DNA of 64,000 nucleotides, taken from NCBI GenBank assembly GCA_965204565.1, contig CBDBEU010000003.1, forward strand, positions 558,001-622,000, given 5' to 3'. Positions 8,508 through 16,006 of this stretch are shown here, one piece after another. The notes below the pieces were generated by a model. That model was not told the DNA's origin. It was given only the letters and a program-made list of their open reading frames with translations, and did no database searches. How positions within the stretch are numbered: the stretch's first letter is position 1; every line of letters starts with the position of its first letter. This DNA is from CBDBEU01 sp965204565. GTDB lineage: Bacteria; Pseudomonadota; Alphaproteobacteria; Rhizobiales; TMED25. The position numbers and the translations under genes are program-made.

Positions 8508-9662
8508 TCACGCCGCGCCTTCGCGCGCGCCAGCCGCGCCCTGATCTGAGGCGATCTCGGGCAGATCGAAATAGAACGCCGACCCGCGTCCCGGTTCTGA
8601 AGCGAGCTCGATCTTGCTCTTGTGGCATTCGATGATTGACTTGCAGATGGAGAGGCCGAGGCCGGTTCCGGTTTCAGCACCGGGCGCGTGCTCATCGGCT
8701 TGCTCGAAGCGCTCGAAAATACGCGCCTGGGCAACGGCAGGAATGCCGGCTCCGCTGTCGATCACCGACAGGCGGATATTGGCGCCCACACGTTCAAGGC
8801 GGATCATCACCTCCTGGCCCGCATTGGAGAATTTGGCGGCATTGGAAATCAGGTTCGACAGAACCTGGCACATGCGTTCAACGTCGACATTCACCATCGC
8901 CGGACCGTCGAGCGGCATAACCCGCAAGGTGACCTCGTGCTGCTTGGCGAACTGGCCATCGGCTTGGGCGGCTTCGCGCGCAATGAGGTTCAGATCGGCC
9001 TTTTCGGGGCGCATGGTGATCTTGCCGCGCTCGATCTTTTCGGAATCGAGCAAGTCGCCAACCAGGCGTTGCAGGCGCTCGGTGTTGCGCGAAGCGATCC
9101 GCACCAGCTCCTGGAACTTCTTTGGCAGATAGCTCATTGCCTGCGAGGCAAGCAGGGACAGTACGCCGGAGATCGAAGTGATCGGTGTCTTGAGTTCATG
9201 CACGATGGTGGCAAAGTAATCGCGCGCTGCGCGCGATGGCGCGCTGTCTTTTTGCTGTTCGGTGAAACTGGCGGGTTTCTGGGTGCCGCGCAGCTTGGCA
9301 GTGCGCTCGACAATGCGCACGCCGATCTCGTCGAAAGTGAATTCCGGATTGAATTTGCTGTTGCCGTTCTCAGCCAGGGAAGCCGGCAGATCCTTGATGA
9401 ACTGGATGCCGGCCATCTGCTGCTTGCACCAGGCAATACGGCCCAGAATCGGGGCCTTGAAGGTCTCCGGGTAGAGCCACAGATATTCCGGAAAATCGAG
9501 GCAGTCGGGCGAATACAGCCGGCATCCGGAACGCGATGCATCGCGGATGAAGCAATAATAGTAGAACCGCCCGTCTGTGTCGGAGACGAACGCCTTGCGC
9601 GACACGCGGGTGCGCACCTCACTCAGGGTGGTGAGCGTCGATACGGCCGCCATGCGGTTCAT
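8508..9662 (-). CDS. PilZ-domain histidine kinase
   Basis: Residues about 15-100 form a PilZ-like domain (RTRVSRKAF ... CFIRDASRSGCRLYSPD), the fold that usually binds cyclic di-GMP, though its RxxxR/DxSxxG motifs are only partly canonical. Then comes HisKA with the phospho-acceptor His in TIVHELKTPITS, and HATPase_c with N box (NLISNAAKFS), G1 (DSGAGIP), F box (IFERFEQ) and G2 (GTGLGLSICKS). No membrane helix is evident, so the kinase is probably soluble and coupled to second-messenger level. ATG 9662 (MNRMAAV) or 9653 are likely starts; the ORF extends to 9698. It is the first gene of the operon running to 4046 and the only kinase there. Confidence 0.8.
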   Translation of the reverse strand: MNRMAAVSTLTTLSEVRTRVSRKAFVSDTDGRFYYYCFIRDASRSGCRLYSPDCLDFPEYLWLYPETFKAPILGRIAWCKQQMAGIQFIKDLPASLAENGNSKFNPEFTFDEIGVRIVERTAKLRGTQKPASFTEQQKDSAPSRAARDYFATIVHELKTPITSISGVLSLLASQAMSYLPKKFQELVRIASRNTERLQRLVGDLLDSEKIERGKITMRPEKADLNLIAREAAQADGQFAKQHEVTLRVMPLDGPAMVNVDVERMCQVLSNLISNAAKFSNAGQEVMIRLERVGANIRLSVIDSGAGIPAVAQARIFERFEQADEHAPGAETGTGLGLSICKSIIECHKSKIELASEPGRGSAFYFDLPEIASDQGAAGAREGAA

Positions 9663-9773
9663 TCCAACTGCGAAATAAACGGGGGAATGCACCAGCACCA
9701 GATTAATTTGAGGTTTATGGCGGCTATTGGCGCGTCATCAAGAGGCAATAGCGCAAAGCGCCGGGATTTGCCT

Positions 9774-10529
9774 CTATTGCCGGTCGATGGCGGCTTCAAG
9801 CAGTGGCGTTGGCTCGAATGTCACCCAGCGTGTCGGTGTGCCGTCAAGCGTCAGGACAACTTCACCACCTCTTGCGGCGTGGGCCACGTCGCGGGGCCCC
9901 AGTTGTTTGTGTTCGCCGTCAACGTCGCTCACCAGACGGCCGCAAATGACATAGATGAAGCGCTCATGCGGCATTGAGGCGTGTTGTTCGCTGCCGGCGG
10001 TCCTGGATTCGTGATACGTGCAGATGACGCGTTCACCGGCAATGGTGCATTCATGATCGGCGGAGGCATACGGCGCGTCCAGCCCGTCAATTACATTGTA
10101 ATAGCACTCATCAAGGCCCTCGATGCGGGCGGCATCGGCTTGCGAACCGTTGCCTGCCTGCTTGGCCGCATCGGAGAGCTCTTCCTCGGCGGCAAAGCCG
10201 GTCATGTCCCAGGTATTGTCCTTGCAATAAAGATAGCTGACGCCGCCATCCTCGGTCGCCATGATCGAATGGCGGGCCAGCGGCGGCATGTGCACGCAGG
10301 TGCCGGGCAGGACAATGCGCCGGTTCTTGCCGACCACGCAGTTGAGCCTGCCCCCCAGCGAAAACACGATGAGTTCGTTTGGATGGTAGTGCAGTTGCGA
10401 TCCGGTACCGGCCTTTTTGGTGTTGTTGCGCAACGTCAGATAGGTACCCTTGATGATGGCGCCGGTGCCCGAGGACAGATGCGGGTTGGGCGAAATCTGT
10501 TCCATCGCCTCGAAGCGGTAATAGGCCAT
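9774..10529 (-). CDS. Bicupin protein (gentisate-dioxygenase-like fold)
   Basis: This 251-residue protein has two cupin barrels. The first carries SQLHYHPNELIVFSLGG (His-x-His and Glu ligands) and VHMPPLARHSIMA; the second has HASMPHERFIYVICGRL and VAHAARGGEV. Bicupins of this kind include ring-cleaving dioxygenases and sugar or ureide cyclases; the substrate is not readable. ATG 10529 is preceded by GAGGAG. It lies 138 bp downstream of the TctA permease on the same strand and likely acts on whatever the TctABC system imports. A similar bicupin arrangement recurs in the cupin gene at 61970-62806. Confidence 0.75.
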   Translation of the reverse strand: MAYYRFEAMEQISPNPHLSSGTGAIIKGTYLTLRNNTKKAGTGSQLHYHPNELIVFSLGGRLNCVVGKNRRIVLPGTCVHMPPLARHSIMATEDGGVSYLYCKDNTWDMTGFAAEEELSDAAKQAGNGSQADAARIEGLDECYYNVIDGLDAPYASADHECTIAGERVICTYHESRTAGSEQHASMPHERFIYVICGRLVSDVDGEHKQLGPRDVAHAARGGEVVLTLDGTPTRWVTFEPTPLLEAAIDRQ

Positions 10530-10666
10530 TGCTGTCTCCTCGAAGTGCAGGCGCGGCGCTGCCGCGAGAGCGCTATCCGATCCGCCTCGATCAGATCGGC
10601 GCTCCGGCTTGTTGTTTTTGACGCATCATCTGATCGATCCTCGCTCCGCTCCGGTCGGATGATGCT

Positions 10667-12163
10667 CTAGTCGTCGTCCTTGAGCCTGACCCGGCCGGCA
10701 TGAATAAAGCGCGGCAGGAACAGGAACAACACCGCCATGACGAGGAACAGCACCACGATCGGCCGGTCGAGAAAGGCCCAGAGACTGCCGCGGCTCATCG
10801 ACATGGACTGGCGAAAGGATTCCTCCATGCGTCCACCCAGCACAACGCCCAAAATGACGGGCGCCAGCGGGAATTCATAGCGCCGCATGTAGTAGCCAAT
10901 GATGCCGGAGATGCACAGGAATATCAGGCTCAACACCAGCCCGTCGCTCAGATAGACGCCGAGCACCGAGACCACCAATATGATCGGCAGCAGCACTTTC
11001 ATCGGCATATACAAGATGCGCACGAATATACCGATCAGCGGCAGGTTCAAGATCAGTAGCATGACATTGCCGATATAGAGCGCGGCAATCAGGCTCCAGA
11101 CGATATCGGGGCGCTCGATGAACAAAAGCGGCCCCGGATCGATGCCGAGCAGGTAAAAGGCGCCGAGCATCACCGCAGTGGTCGAAGAGCCGGGCACGCC
11201 GAGCGAGAGCATCGGCACGAAGGCGCCGGCGCTTGCGGCATTATTGGCCGATTCCGGCCCCGCAACGCCCTGAATGACGCCGGTGCCGAATTTCTCCGGT
11301 GTCTTGGAGACCTGGCGCTCGATGGCGTAGGAGATGAAGGCGGCAATACCGGCACCGGCGCCGGGCAACAGCCCGATCATGAAGCCGATGGTGCCGCCAC
11401 GGAAAATTGCGGCGATACTTTCGGTGAATTCCTTGAAGCGAATGTAGATGCGGTGCTTGATCACCGCCGTAACCTGGTTATCGCGCAGTTTCTTGGCGTT
11501 GATCAGAACCTCGGAGACGGCGAAAAGCCCGAGGGTTACGGCGAGGAACTGGATTCCATCCCACATCACCTCATAGCCATAGGTAAAGCGGCGCACGCCC
11601 ATCACGTCCTCTCCGACCGAGGAGACCATCAGGCCGAATGTCATGGCGATCAGCGCCTTGAGGATCGAATCGCCGGCAAGGCTGGCCACGGCAGTCAACC
11701 CGAACAGATAGAGCGCGAAATATTCAGGCGCTGAAAAGGCAAGCGCAGCCCTTGCGATGATTGGACCCAGCAGCATCAGGCCGATAACGGCGATGGTGCC
11801 GGCGATATAGGACCCGATCGCGGCGATGCACAAAGCCGGGCCGGCACGTCCCTGGCGCGCCATTTCATGACCATCAAGACAGGCGATGACGGCGGAGGTG
11901 TCACCGGGCACGCGCAGCAGGACCGAGGCGGTCGAGCCGCCATACATGACGCCGGTATAGGTGCCGGCCAGCATGATGATCGATCCGACGGGATCGAGAA
12001 TCAGCACCACCGGCAGCATCATCGCCAGCGCGCCGGCCGAGCCGACGCCCGGCAGCACGCCGACCACGGTGCCGAGAAAAGCGCCGGCGAAAGAATAGGC
12101 CAGCAGATGCGGCTGGAGCACCAGCTCGAAGCCGCCCATCAATTGTGACCAGGTTCCATCCAT
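10667..12163 (-). CDS. Tripartite tricarboxylate transporter large permease (TctA family)
   Basis: The 498-residue polytopic inner-membrane protein has the TctA hallmarks GVLPGVGSAGALAMMLP near the N-terminus and the second repeat GLLPGAGAGIAAFISY near residue 265, with the conserved GVPGSSTTAVMLGAF segment. It moves a carboxylate driven by an ion gradient and delivered by the periplasmic TctC protein. Start ATG 12163 has GGGAGCTG upstream and lies four bases after the tctB stop. The C-terminus is charged (RVRLKDDD). The gene is intact. Confidence 0.92.
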   Translation of the reverse strand: MDGTWSQLMGGFELVLQPHLLAYSFAGAFLGTVVGVLPGVGSAGALAMMLPVVLILDPVGSIIMLAGTYTGVMYGGSTASVLLRVPGDTSAVIACLDGHEMARQGRAGPALCIAAIGSYIAGTIAVIGLMLLGPIIARAALAFSAPEYFALYLFGLTAVASLAGDSILKALIAMTFGLMVSSVGEDVMGVRRFTYGYEVMWDGIQFLAVTLGLFAVSEVLINAKKLRDNQVTAVIKHRIYIRFKEFTESIAAIFRGGTIGFMIGLLPGAGAGIAAFISYAIERQVSKTPEKFGTGVIQGVAGPESANNAASAGAFVPMLSLGVPGSSTTAVMLGAFYLLGIDPGPLLFIERPDIVWSLIAALYIGNVMLLILNLPLIGIFVRILYMPMKVLLPIILVVSVLGVYLSDGLVLSLIFLCISGIIGYYMRRYEFPLAPVILGVVLGGRMEESFRQSMSMSRGSLWAFLDRPIVVLFLVMAVLFLFLPRFIHAGRVRLKDDD

Positions 12164-12167
12164 CTGA

Positions 12168-12701
12168 TCAGCTCCCGATTGCCCGGCGGAAATCGACCAG
12201 GAAAGGAAGAAGCTCTTCGGTCGGTACCCAGCGGCCCATGGGCATGAAAGCCTGCAGGCCGAAATAGAAGATCGAGAAGATGATGCTCATCAGGCAGAAG
12301 CCGTAGGTCAGCGCGCTCGGCCACTTTTCGCCGAAAAAGCGCATGATGACGGCAATGAACAAGAACGTTGCAAGCGGAAAACCGAGCTCTTCCAGAAGCA
12401 GGACATAGACAAGCGTGATGGCGATCGGGATGAGATCAAACAGCTCGTTGACGGTCTGTTTGCCGCGCGGCCCGCTCGTGCGCGCGACATGGCGATAGCG
12501 GATAAAATAGACGGTGCAGAGAATCAGCGCGAAACCGGCCAGCATCTGCGGAAAGGTCGCAGGCCCGACAATGTCCTCGTCCAGGGTTTCCTGGAAATAG
12601 AAGGTCTCGTAACCATAATAGACGGCAAGCACTGCAAAACCGGCGACCAGCAGGCGATCGCCTGATAAGAAGCTGCCCGGTGTCTGGGTATCTTCGCTCA
12701 C
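12168..12701 (-). CDS. Tripartite tricarboxylate transporter small subunit (TctB family)
   Basis: This 177-residue protein has four predicted membrane helices (LLVAGFAVLAVYYGY; FPQMLAGFALILCTVYFI; PIAITLVYVLLLEELGFPL; YGFCLMSIIFSIFYFG) with the loop containing GPATFPQ that is typical of TctB. It completes the membrane part with TctA. The start is a GTG at 12701, preceded by a GGGGGCGGA site. It sits between tctC and tctA on the same strand. Confidence 0.88.
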   Translation of the reverse strand: MSEDTQTPGSFLSGDRLLVAGFAVLAVYYGYETFYFQETLDEDIVGPATFPQMLAGFALILCTVYFIRYRHVARTSGPRGKQTVNELFDLIPIAITLVYVLLLEELGFPLATFLFIAVIMRFFGEKWPSALTYGFCLMSIIFSIFYFGLQAFMPMGRWVPTEELLPFLVDFRRAIGS

Positions 12702-12846
12702 ATCCGCCCCCGAATTGCAGCGCTTGAACTCAGCCGCCCGAAACGATCAAAACGAGCCGCCGCTGCGATGTAAATGCCGCCGGGCGGATACCCGGCGGCA
12801 GACTTTGATGGCCGCGCGCGAGGCGCACGGCCCGGGCTCTAGGCTA

Positions 12847-13818
12847 TTACTTGATCAGGCCCATTTCGGTGTCGAGCTTGAAATAGGCTTCGTGCTCCTG
12901 GCCCAGACGCGCATTCAGATCATCACCGGTGATCCACAGCTCGGTCATCTGGTTGGCGGCCATGTATTCCTTGAAGCTGTCGGATTCACGCACCTTTTCC
13001 ATAACCGAAATGTAGTAGTCGACCGCTTCGGTCGGCACGTCCTTGGAGGTCCAGAAGCCGCGATAGGAGTTCAGCACCAAAAAGTCGTAGCCTTCCTCCT
13101 GGAAGGTCGGAACTTCAGGATACTGACCCAGCTTGTTGGATGCGGCGATGATGCGCAGATCACCCGACTTGACGAACCTGGCTACCTGTTCGGGCTGCTC
13201 AATGAGGAAGTCGACATGTCCGCCGACGAGCTGCAGGACGCCCTGATCATCGAACGGGGTGTAGATCAGATCGATGCCGAAATCGTCTTCGAGGATGCGG
13301 TTGGTGAGCGATGCGGTGGCGCCAATCTGGCCGCCGCCCTGAATCAGCTCGCCGGGCTTGGCCCTGGCCGCATCCATCAGGTCTTTCATCGAATTGTATG
13401 GAGAGCTGGCATTGACCGTCAGCACCTTGGGCGAGACCAGCATCATGGCGATGCCGCGAAAACGCTCATAATTGACCGGCGATTCGACAAGGATCGGATT
13501 GTTGATCTGGGATGGCGTCAGCACCTGGATGAAGTGCGGATTGCCGGCCTTGTCGCCCGACACGAATGAGCGGGCCTTGCCGCCGCGCGCGCCCTGCACG
13601 ATCTGCACATTGACGCCATGGGGGACCAGATTGCCCTCGCGGATGGCCTTGGAGACCGCATTTGCGAACGCCCAGGTCGACGAATTGGTGCCCGCATGGG
13701 CGATGATCTGAACTTCTTCTGTGGGCTCCCAGGCTTCGGCCTCGCTGGCCAGCCCAAACCCGGCGGCAAGCACCGCAACGGCGCCGAAGCGGCTGATATT
13801 CTTTATAATTGTGGACAT
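12847..13818 (-). CDS. Periplasmic tricarboxylate-type binding protein (TctC/Bug family)
   Basis: Residues 1-28 form a signal peptide (ISRFGAVAVLAAGFGLASEAEA). The mature part follows the Bug fold, with YTPFDDQGVLQLVGGHVDFL, the segment lining the carboxylate site, and LRIIAASNKLGQYPEVPTFQ near residue 225. Bug proteins bind di- and tricarboxylates or aromatic acids by two bridging waters, so the ligand is probably an organic acid. ATG 13818 has an AGGAGAG site; the ORF extends to 13941 but that part reads as non-coding. It is the first gene of the tctC-tctB-tctA-bicupin operon. Confidence 0.88.
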   Translation of the reverse strand: MSTIIKNISRFGAVAVLAAGFGLASEAEAWEPTEEVQIIAHAGTNSSTWAFANAVSKAIREGNLVPHGVNVQIVQGARGGKARSFVSGDKAGNPHFIQVLTPSQINNPILVESPVNYERFRGIAMMLVSPKVLTVNASSPYNSMKDLMDAARAKPGELIQGGGQIGATASLTNRILEDDFGIDLIYTPFDDQGVLQLVGGHVDFLIEQPEQVARFVKSGDLRIIAASNKLGQYPEVPTFQEEGYDFLVLNSYRGFWTSKDVPTEAVDYYISVMEKVRESDSFKEYMAANQMTELWITGDDLNARLGQEHEAYFKLDTEMGLIK

Positions 13819-14256
13819 GAACTGATACTCTCCTGTGTGACCTGCGAGCGGACCTCTTGGCCCGGTCAATCTTGCCCTTGTTAGCGACCGGCCCTTCTTT
13901 CGGGGCCGGCTTTCAATGCACCGGCGTGGCGTGACCGGCATGGTTGTGGTTGTGGCGGATGGCAGCGGCCATCAGGCTACAGGTCGATCAGCGCCAGCCA
14001 CCTGTTGTCCACCTCCTATGCTGGCGCCCAACATGTGAGCGTGATTAGGGCCCGCCGGTCTTGATGATGTCAAGGTCGGCACCGGCATGACACGTGGCGC
14101 GTAAGCGGCACGGCATTTCGCGATTCCGGTATTGATGCCGGACATCGCCGCCGCGCTCAGGGACGTCTGACACGCGCCATTTGCCGGCGTTGCCGGATTG
14201 GCGGCAGAACAAGCTCGATATCTCGTGCTCAGCCAGAATGATCGCGATTGCGCGCC
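13819..14256. other. Intergenic region upstream of tctC
   Basis: This stretch lies between the start of tctC and the 3' end of the GT4 gene, both on the minus strand. Only short unconvincing frames are present. The part next to 13818 should hold the tctC promoter, but I cannot point to clear -35/-10 elements. Confidence 0.4.
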
Positions 14257-15354
14257 TCACAAAGAACGCTTCTCATCCCACAAGTGCTGATAGACCGCAT
14301 TGATCTTTTCTGCTTCCTGCTCGATGCGAAAGCTGGCTTCAGCGCGGGCTCTGGCCGTGCGCCCCATTTGTTCAAGCCTGACCGGATCGCAGAGCAATTC
14401 GCGAATAGCGGTTTCGAGTGCCGGTCCATTTTCCGTAGGGACCAGGCGTCCGACCCGGCCGCCTTCAACAAACTCTGAGTGTGCACCAACATCGGTCGCT
14501 ACAACCGGTATCCCGCTTGCCAACGCTTCGGGCACGGTCAATCCGAATCCCTCCCAGCGTTGGGGCGCCACAAAAAGCGAGAGCCGCCGGTACCATGCAA
14601 TGACCTCAGCGCGTGGCACCTCGCCGAGGATATGGAACCGCTCGGTAAGTTTCGCCGCCGCGATCTTCGCGCCAAGATCCTTTGTAAAATCAGCATTGTC
14701 TTGCGTTGTTCGACCCAGAATGACTGCATGGAGTTGAGGGTGATCCGGCAAGATGCTGATCATCGCATCGACGAAAAGGTCGGTTCCCTTGTTTGGTCGA
14801 ATTCGCCCGAAACAACCGATCCAGCGGATTTCGTGGGCGCTATCGTCCGAAGCCGAATGTTCTGTCGCATGAGCGGATTGTCCAGGCGATGCCGGCCTGT
14901 AGGTCTCAAGATCAATGCCATGAGGAATAATGGTCGAAGGGACTTCAAGATGGCTTGCCGCCCTGGCCGTGGTAGAGATCACCGCATCCATTTGCCGAAT
15001 CAACCACTTGGTGAACCTCTTGTGGTCGCGCTGTGCGGCAGAGGTGAAAACCAGCTTCAACGTTGGCCGCGCAATCGCCCGCAGCAGTATTCCTGCCACC
15101 ATCTCGACGTTGCGCCGTGCGTGCCAGATGCGGAACGGAACGCTTGTCGGCCTGGTTCGGACCAGTTGTATCAGTGAGCTGACCGGTACGTGCGGGATAT
15201 CGTTTGGCAGGCCGGGTCCGGTGGCAACGATTGCGACATGCCGGCGCTGGATTGGCAATAATGCTATGACTGTCGAGGTGACACCGCTATATAGGCGTTT
15301 CAGATTCGGTGCGATCACGGTGATCTGTTCAAACGACAGAGCTGAATTGGTCAT
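14257..15354 (-). CDS. GT4-family (GT-B fold) glycosyltransferase
   Basis: The 365-residue protein has the C-terminal GT4 signature: RWIGCFGRIRPNKGTDLFVD, the helix before the donor site (AVILGRTTQDN), and the E-x7-E region GFGLTVPEALASGIPVVATD with the following GRLVPTENG. It transfers a sugar from a nucleotide donor, most likely in lipopolysaccharide or capsule synthesis as for rhizobial LPS-core homologues; donor and acceptor are unknown. ATG 15354 has no strong ribosome-binding site. The gene is intact and has no co-directional partner within 900 bp downstream. Confidence 0.85.
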   Translation of the reverse strand: MTNSALSFEQITVIAPNLKRLYSGVTSTVIALLPIQRRHVAIVATGPGLPNDIPHVPVSSLIQLVRTRPTSVPFRIWHARRNVEMVAGILLRAIARPTLKLVFTSAAQRDHKRFTKWLIRQMDAVISTTARAASHLEVPSTIIPHGIDLETYRPASPGQSAHATEHSASDDSAHEIRWIGCFGRIRPNKGTDLFVDAMISILPDHPQLHAVILGRTTQDNADFTKDLGAKIAAAKLTERFHILGEVPRAEVIAWYRRLSLFVAPQRWEGFGLTVPEALASGIPVVATDVGAHSEFVEGGRVGRLVPTENGPALETAIRELLCDPVRLEQMGRTARARAEASFRIEQEAEKINAVYQHLWDEKRSL

Positions 15355-15654
15355 GCCCTATAGACTACTTTATCCGCATTTTTCGAAACTGATGCAGGTC
15401 AGCGGACTCAGGAATTGAGGATCCGGGGAATTGAGGATCCGGCCCATCTGAGGACGCACCATGATTGACATCAACCGATGTTCCTCTGCCTGATTTGCGC
15501 ACGGGCATAGTGGGCGGGCATTGCGTGTCCCCCATACAATCCGGCCCTTCTAATGGAACTGCCATTCGATGAGAAGCGGCTTTGTGTTTGACCGGGCTGC
15601 CATTTGCCGTGTGCGCGGCTCAGCCTGTGGCGTTTTGCTTCCCGATCAGTTCAA

Positions 15655-15733
15655 CCCGGGAAATTTGTCCGCCGAACCAGGGGCCGGACTCATTATAGCC
15701 ACGAGATGAGGGCGGCGGTGAGCGCGATAGCCG
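15655..15733. mobile_element. Remnant of IS ends (19-bp shared motif plus IS5 left end)
   Basis: Bases 15681-15733 match the left end of the IS5 copies at 1091 and 48235 (GGCCGGACTCATTATAGCC and onward) and then stop abruptly. Just before it, 15655-15673 is a 19-bp sequence (CCCGGGAAATTTGTCCGCC) that recurs exactly at 45169-45187, next to another IS cluster. A direct repeat GGAATTGAGGATCCGG also occurs twice near 15411-15445. The area is a former IS landing site at the left edge of the defence island. Confidence 0.65.
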
Positions 15734-15798
15734 GCTCGGCCCAAGTGAAGGGTCTTCCGTCGCTGGGATGTCACATAACCGGGTGCGACGGAATCTGA

Positions 15799-15875
15799 CG
15801 CTGGGTGGAGAAGTCCGGTAGATCGTCAGGCTCATAACCTGAAGGTCGTAGGTTCATATCTTGCCCCAGAAACCA
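15799..15875 (+). pseudogene. Degenerate tRNA-fMet (CAT)
   Basis: The anticodon arm TCAGG-CTCATAA-CCTGA is perfect and the following GAAGGTCGTAGGTTCATAT matches the variable and T arms of bacterial initiator tRNA; the 3' end reads AACCA. Five of seven acceptor pairs form, the D-stem has two mismatches and the T-stem relies on G-U and weak pairs, so it is probably non-functional. tRNA genes are common integration sites, and this one marks the left side of the island with the Druantia-like operon and a decayed replication module. Confidence 0.6.
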
Positions 15876-15905
15876 AATATTTCAATGAATACAGACGTTT
15901 AAGAT

Positions 15906-15928
15906 CCTCCCGCAGGGGGAGGCCTTTT
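15906..15928 (+). terminator. Rho-independent terminator
   Basis: CCTCCC and GGGAGG form a 6-bp GC-rich stem (906-911 with 917-922) with a five-base loop, followed by CCTTTT. It lies 30 bp downstream of the degenerate tRNA and would end plus-strand transcription from it. Confidence 0.6.
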
Positions 15929-16006
15929 GCGTTCCGCGCCCACTGTGGAAGCACTGTGGAAGCAAGGGGGCCGAAGTCCTTCATGCTTCCGAGCAGGTCG
16001 CGACAC

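Noticed and set aside
8688..9977. 429-codon plus-strand ORF opposite the PilZ kinase
   Set aside because: It has no protein character and is the codon-bias shadow of the kinase and bicupin on the minus strand.
14045..14260. 71-codon minus-strand ORF upstream of tctC
   Set aside because: There is no ribosome-binding site, no recognisable sequence character and no conserved context.
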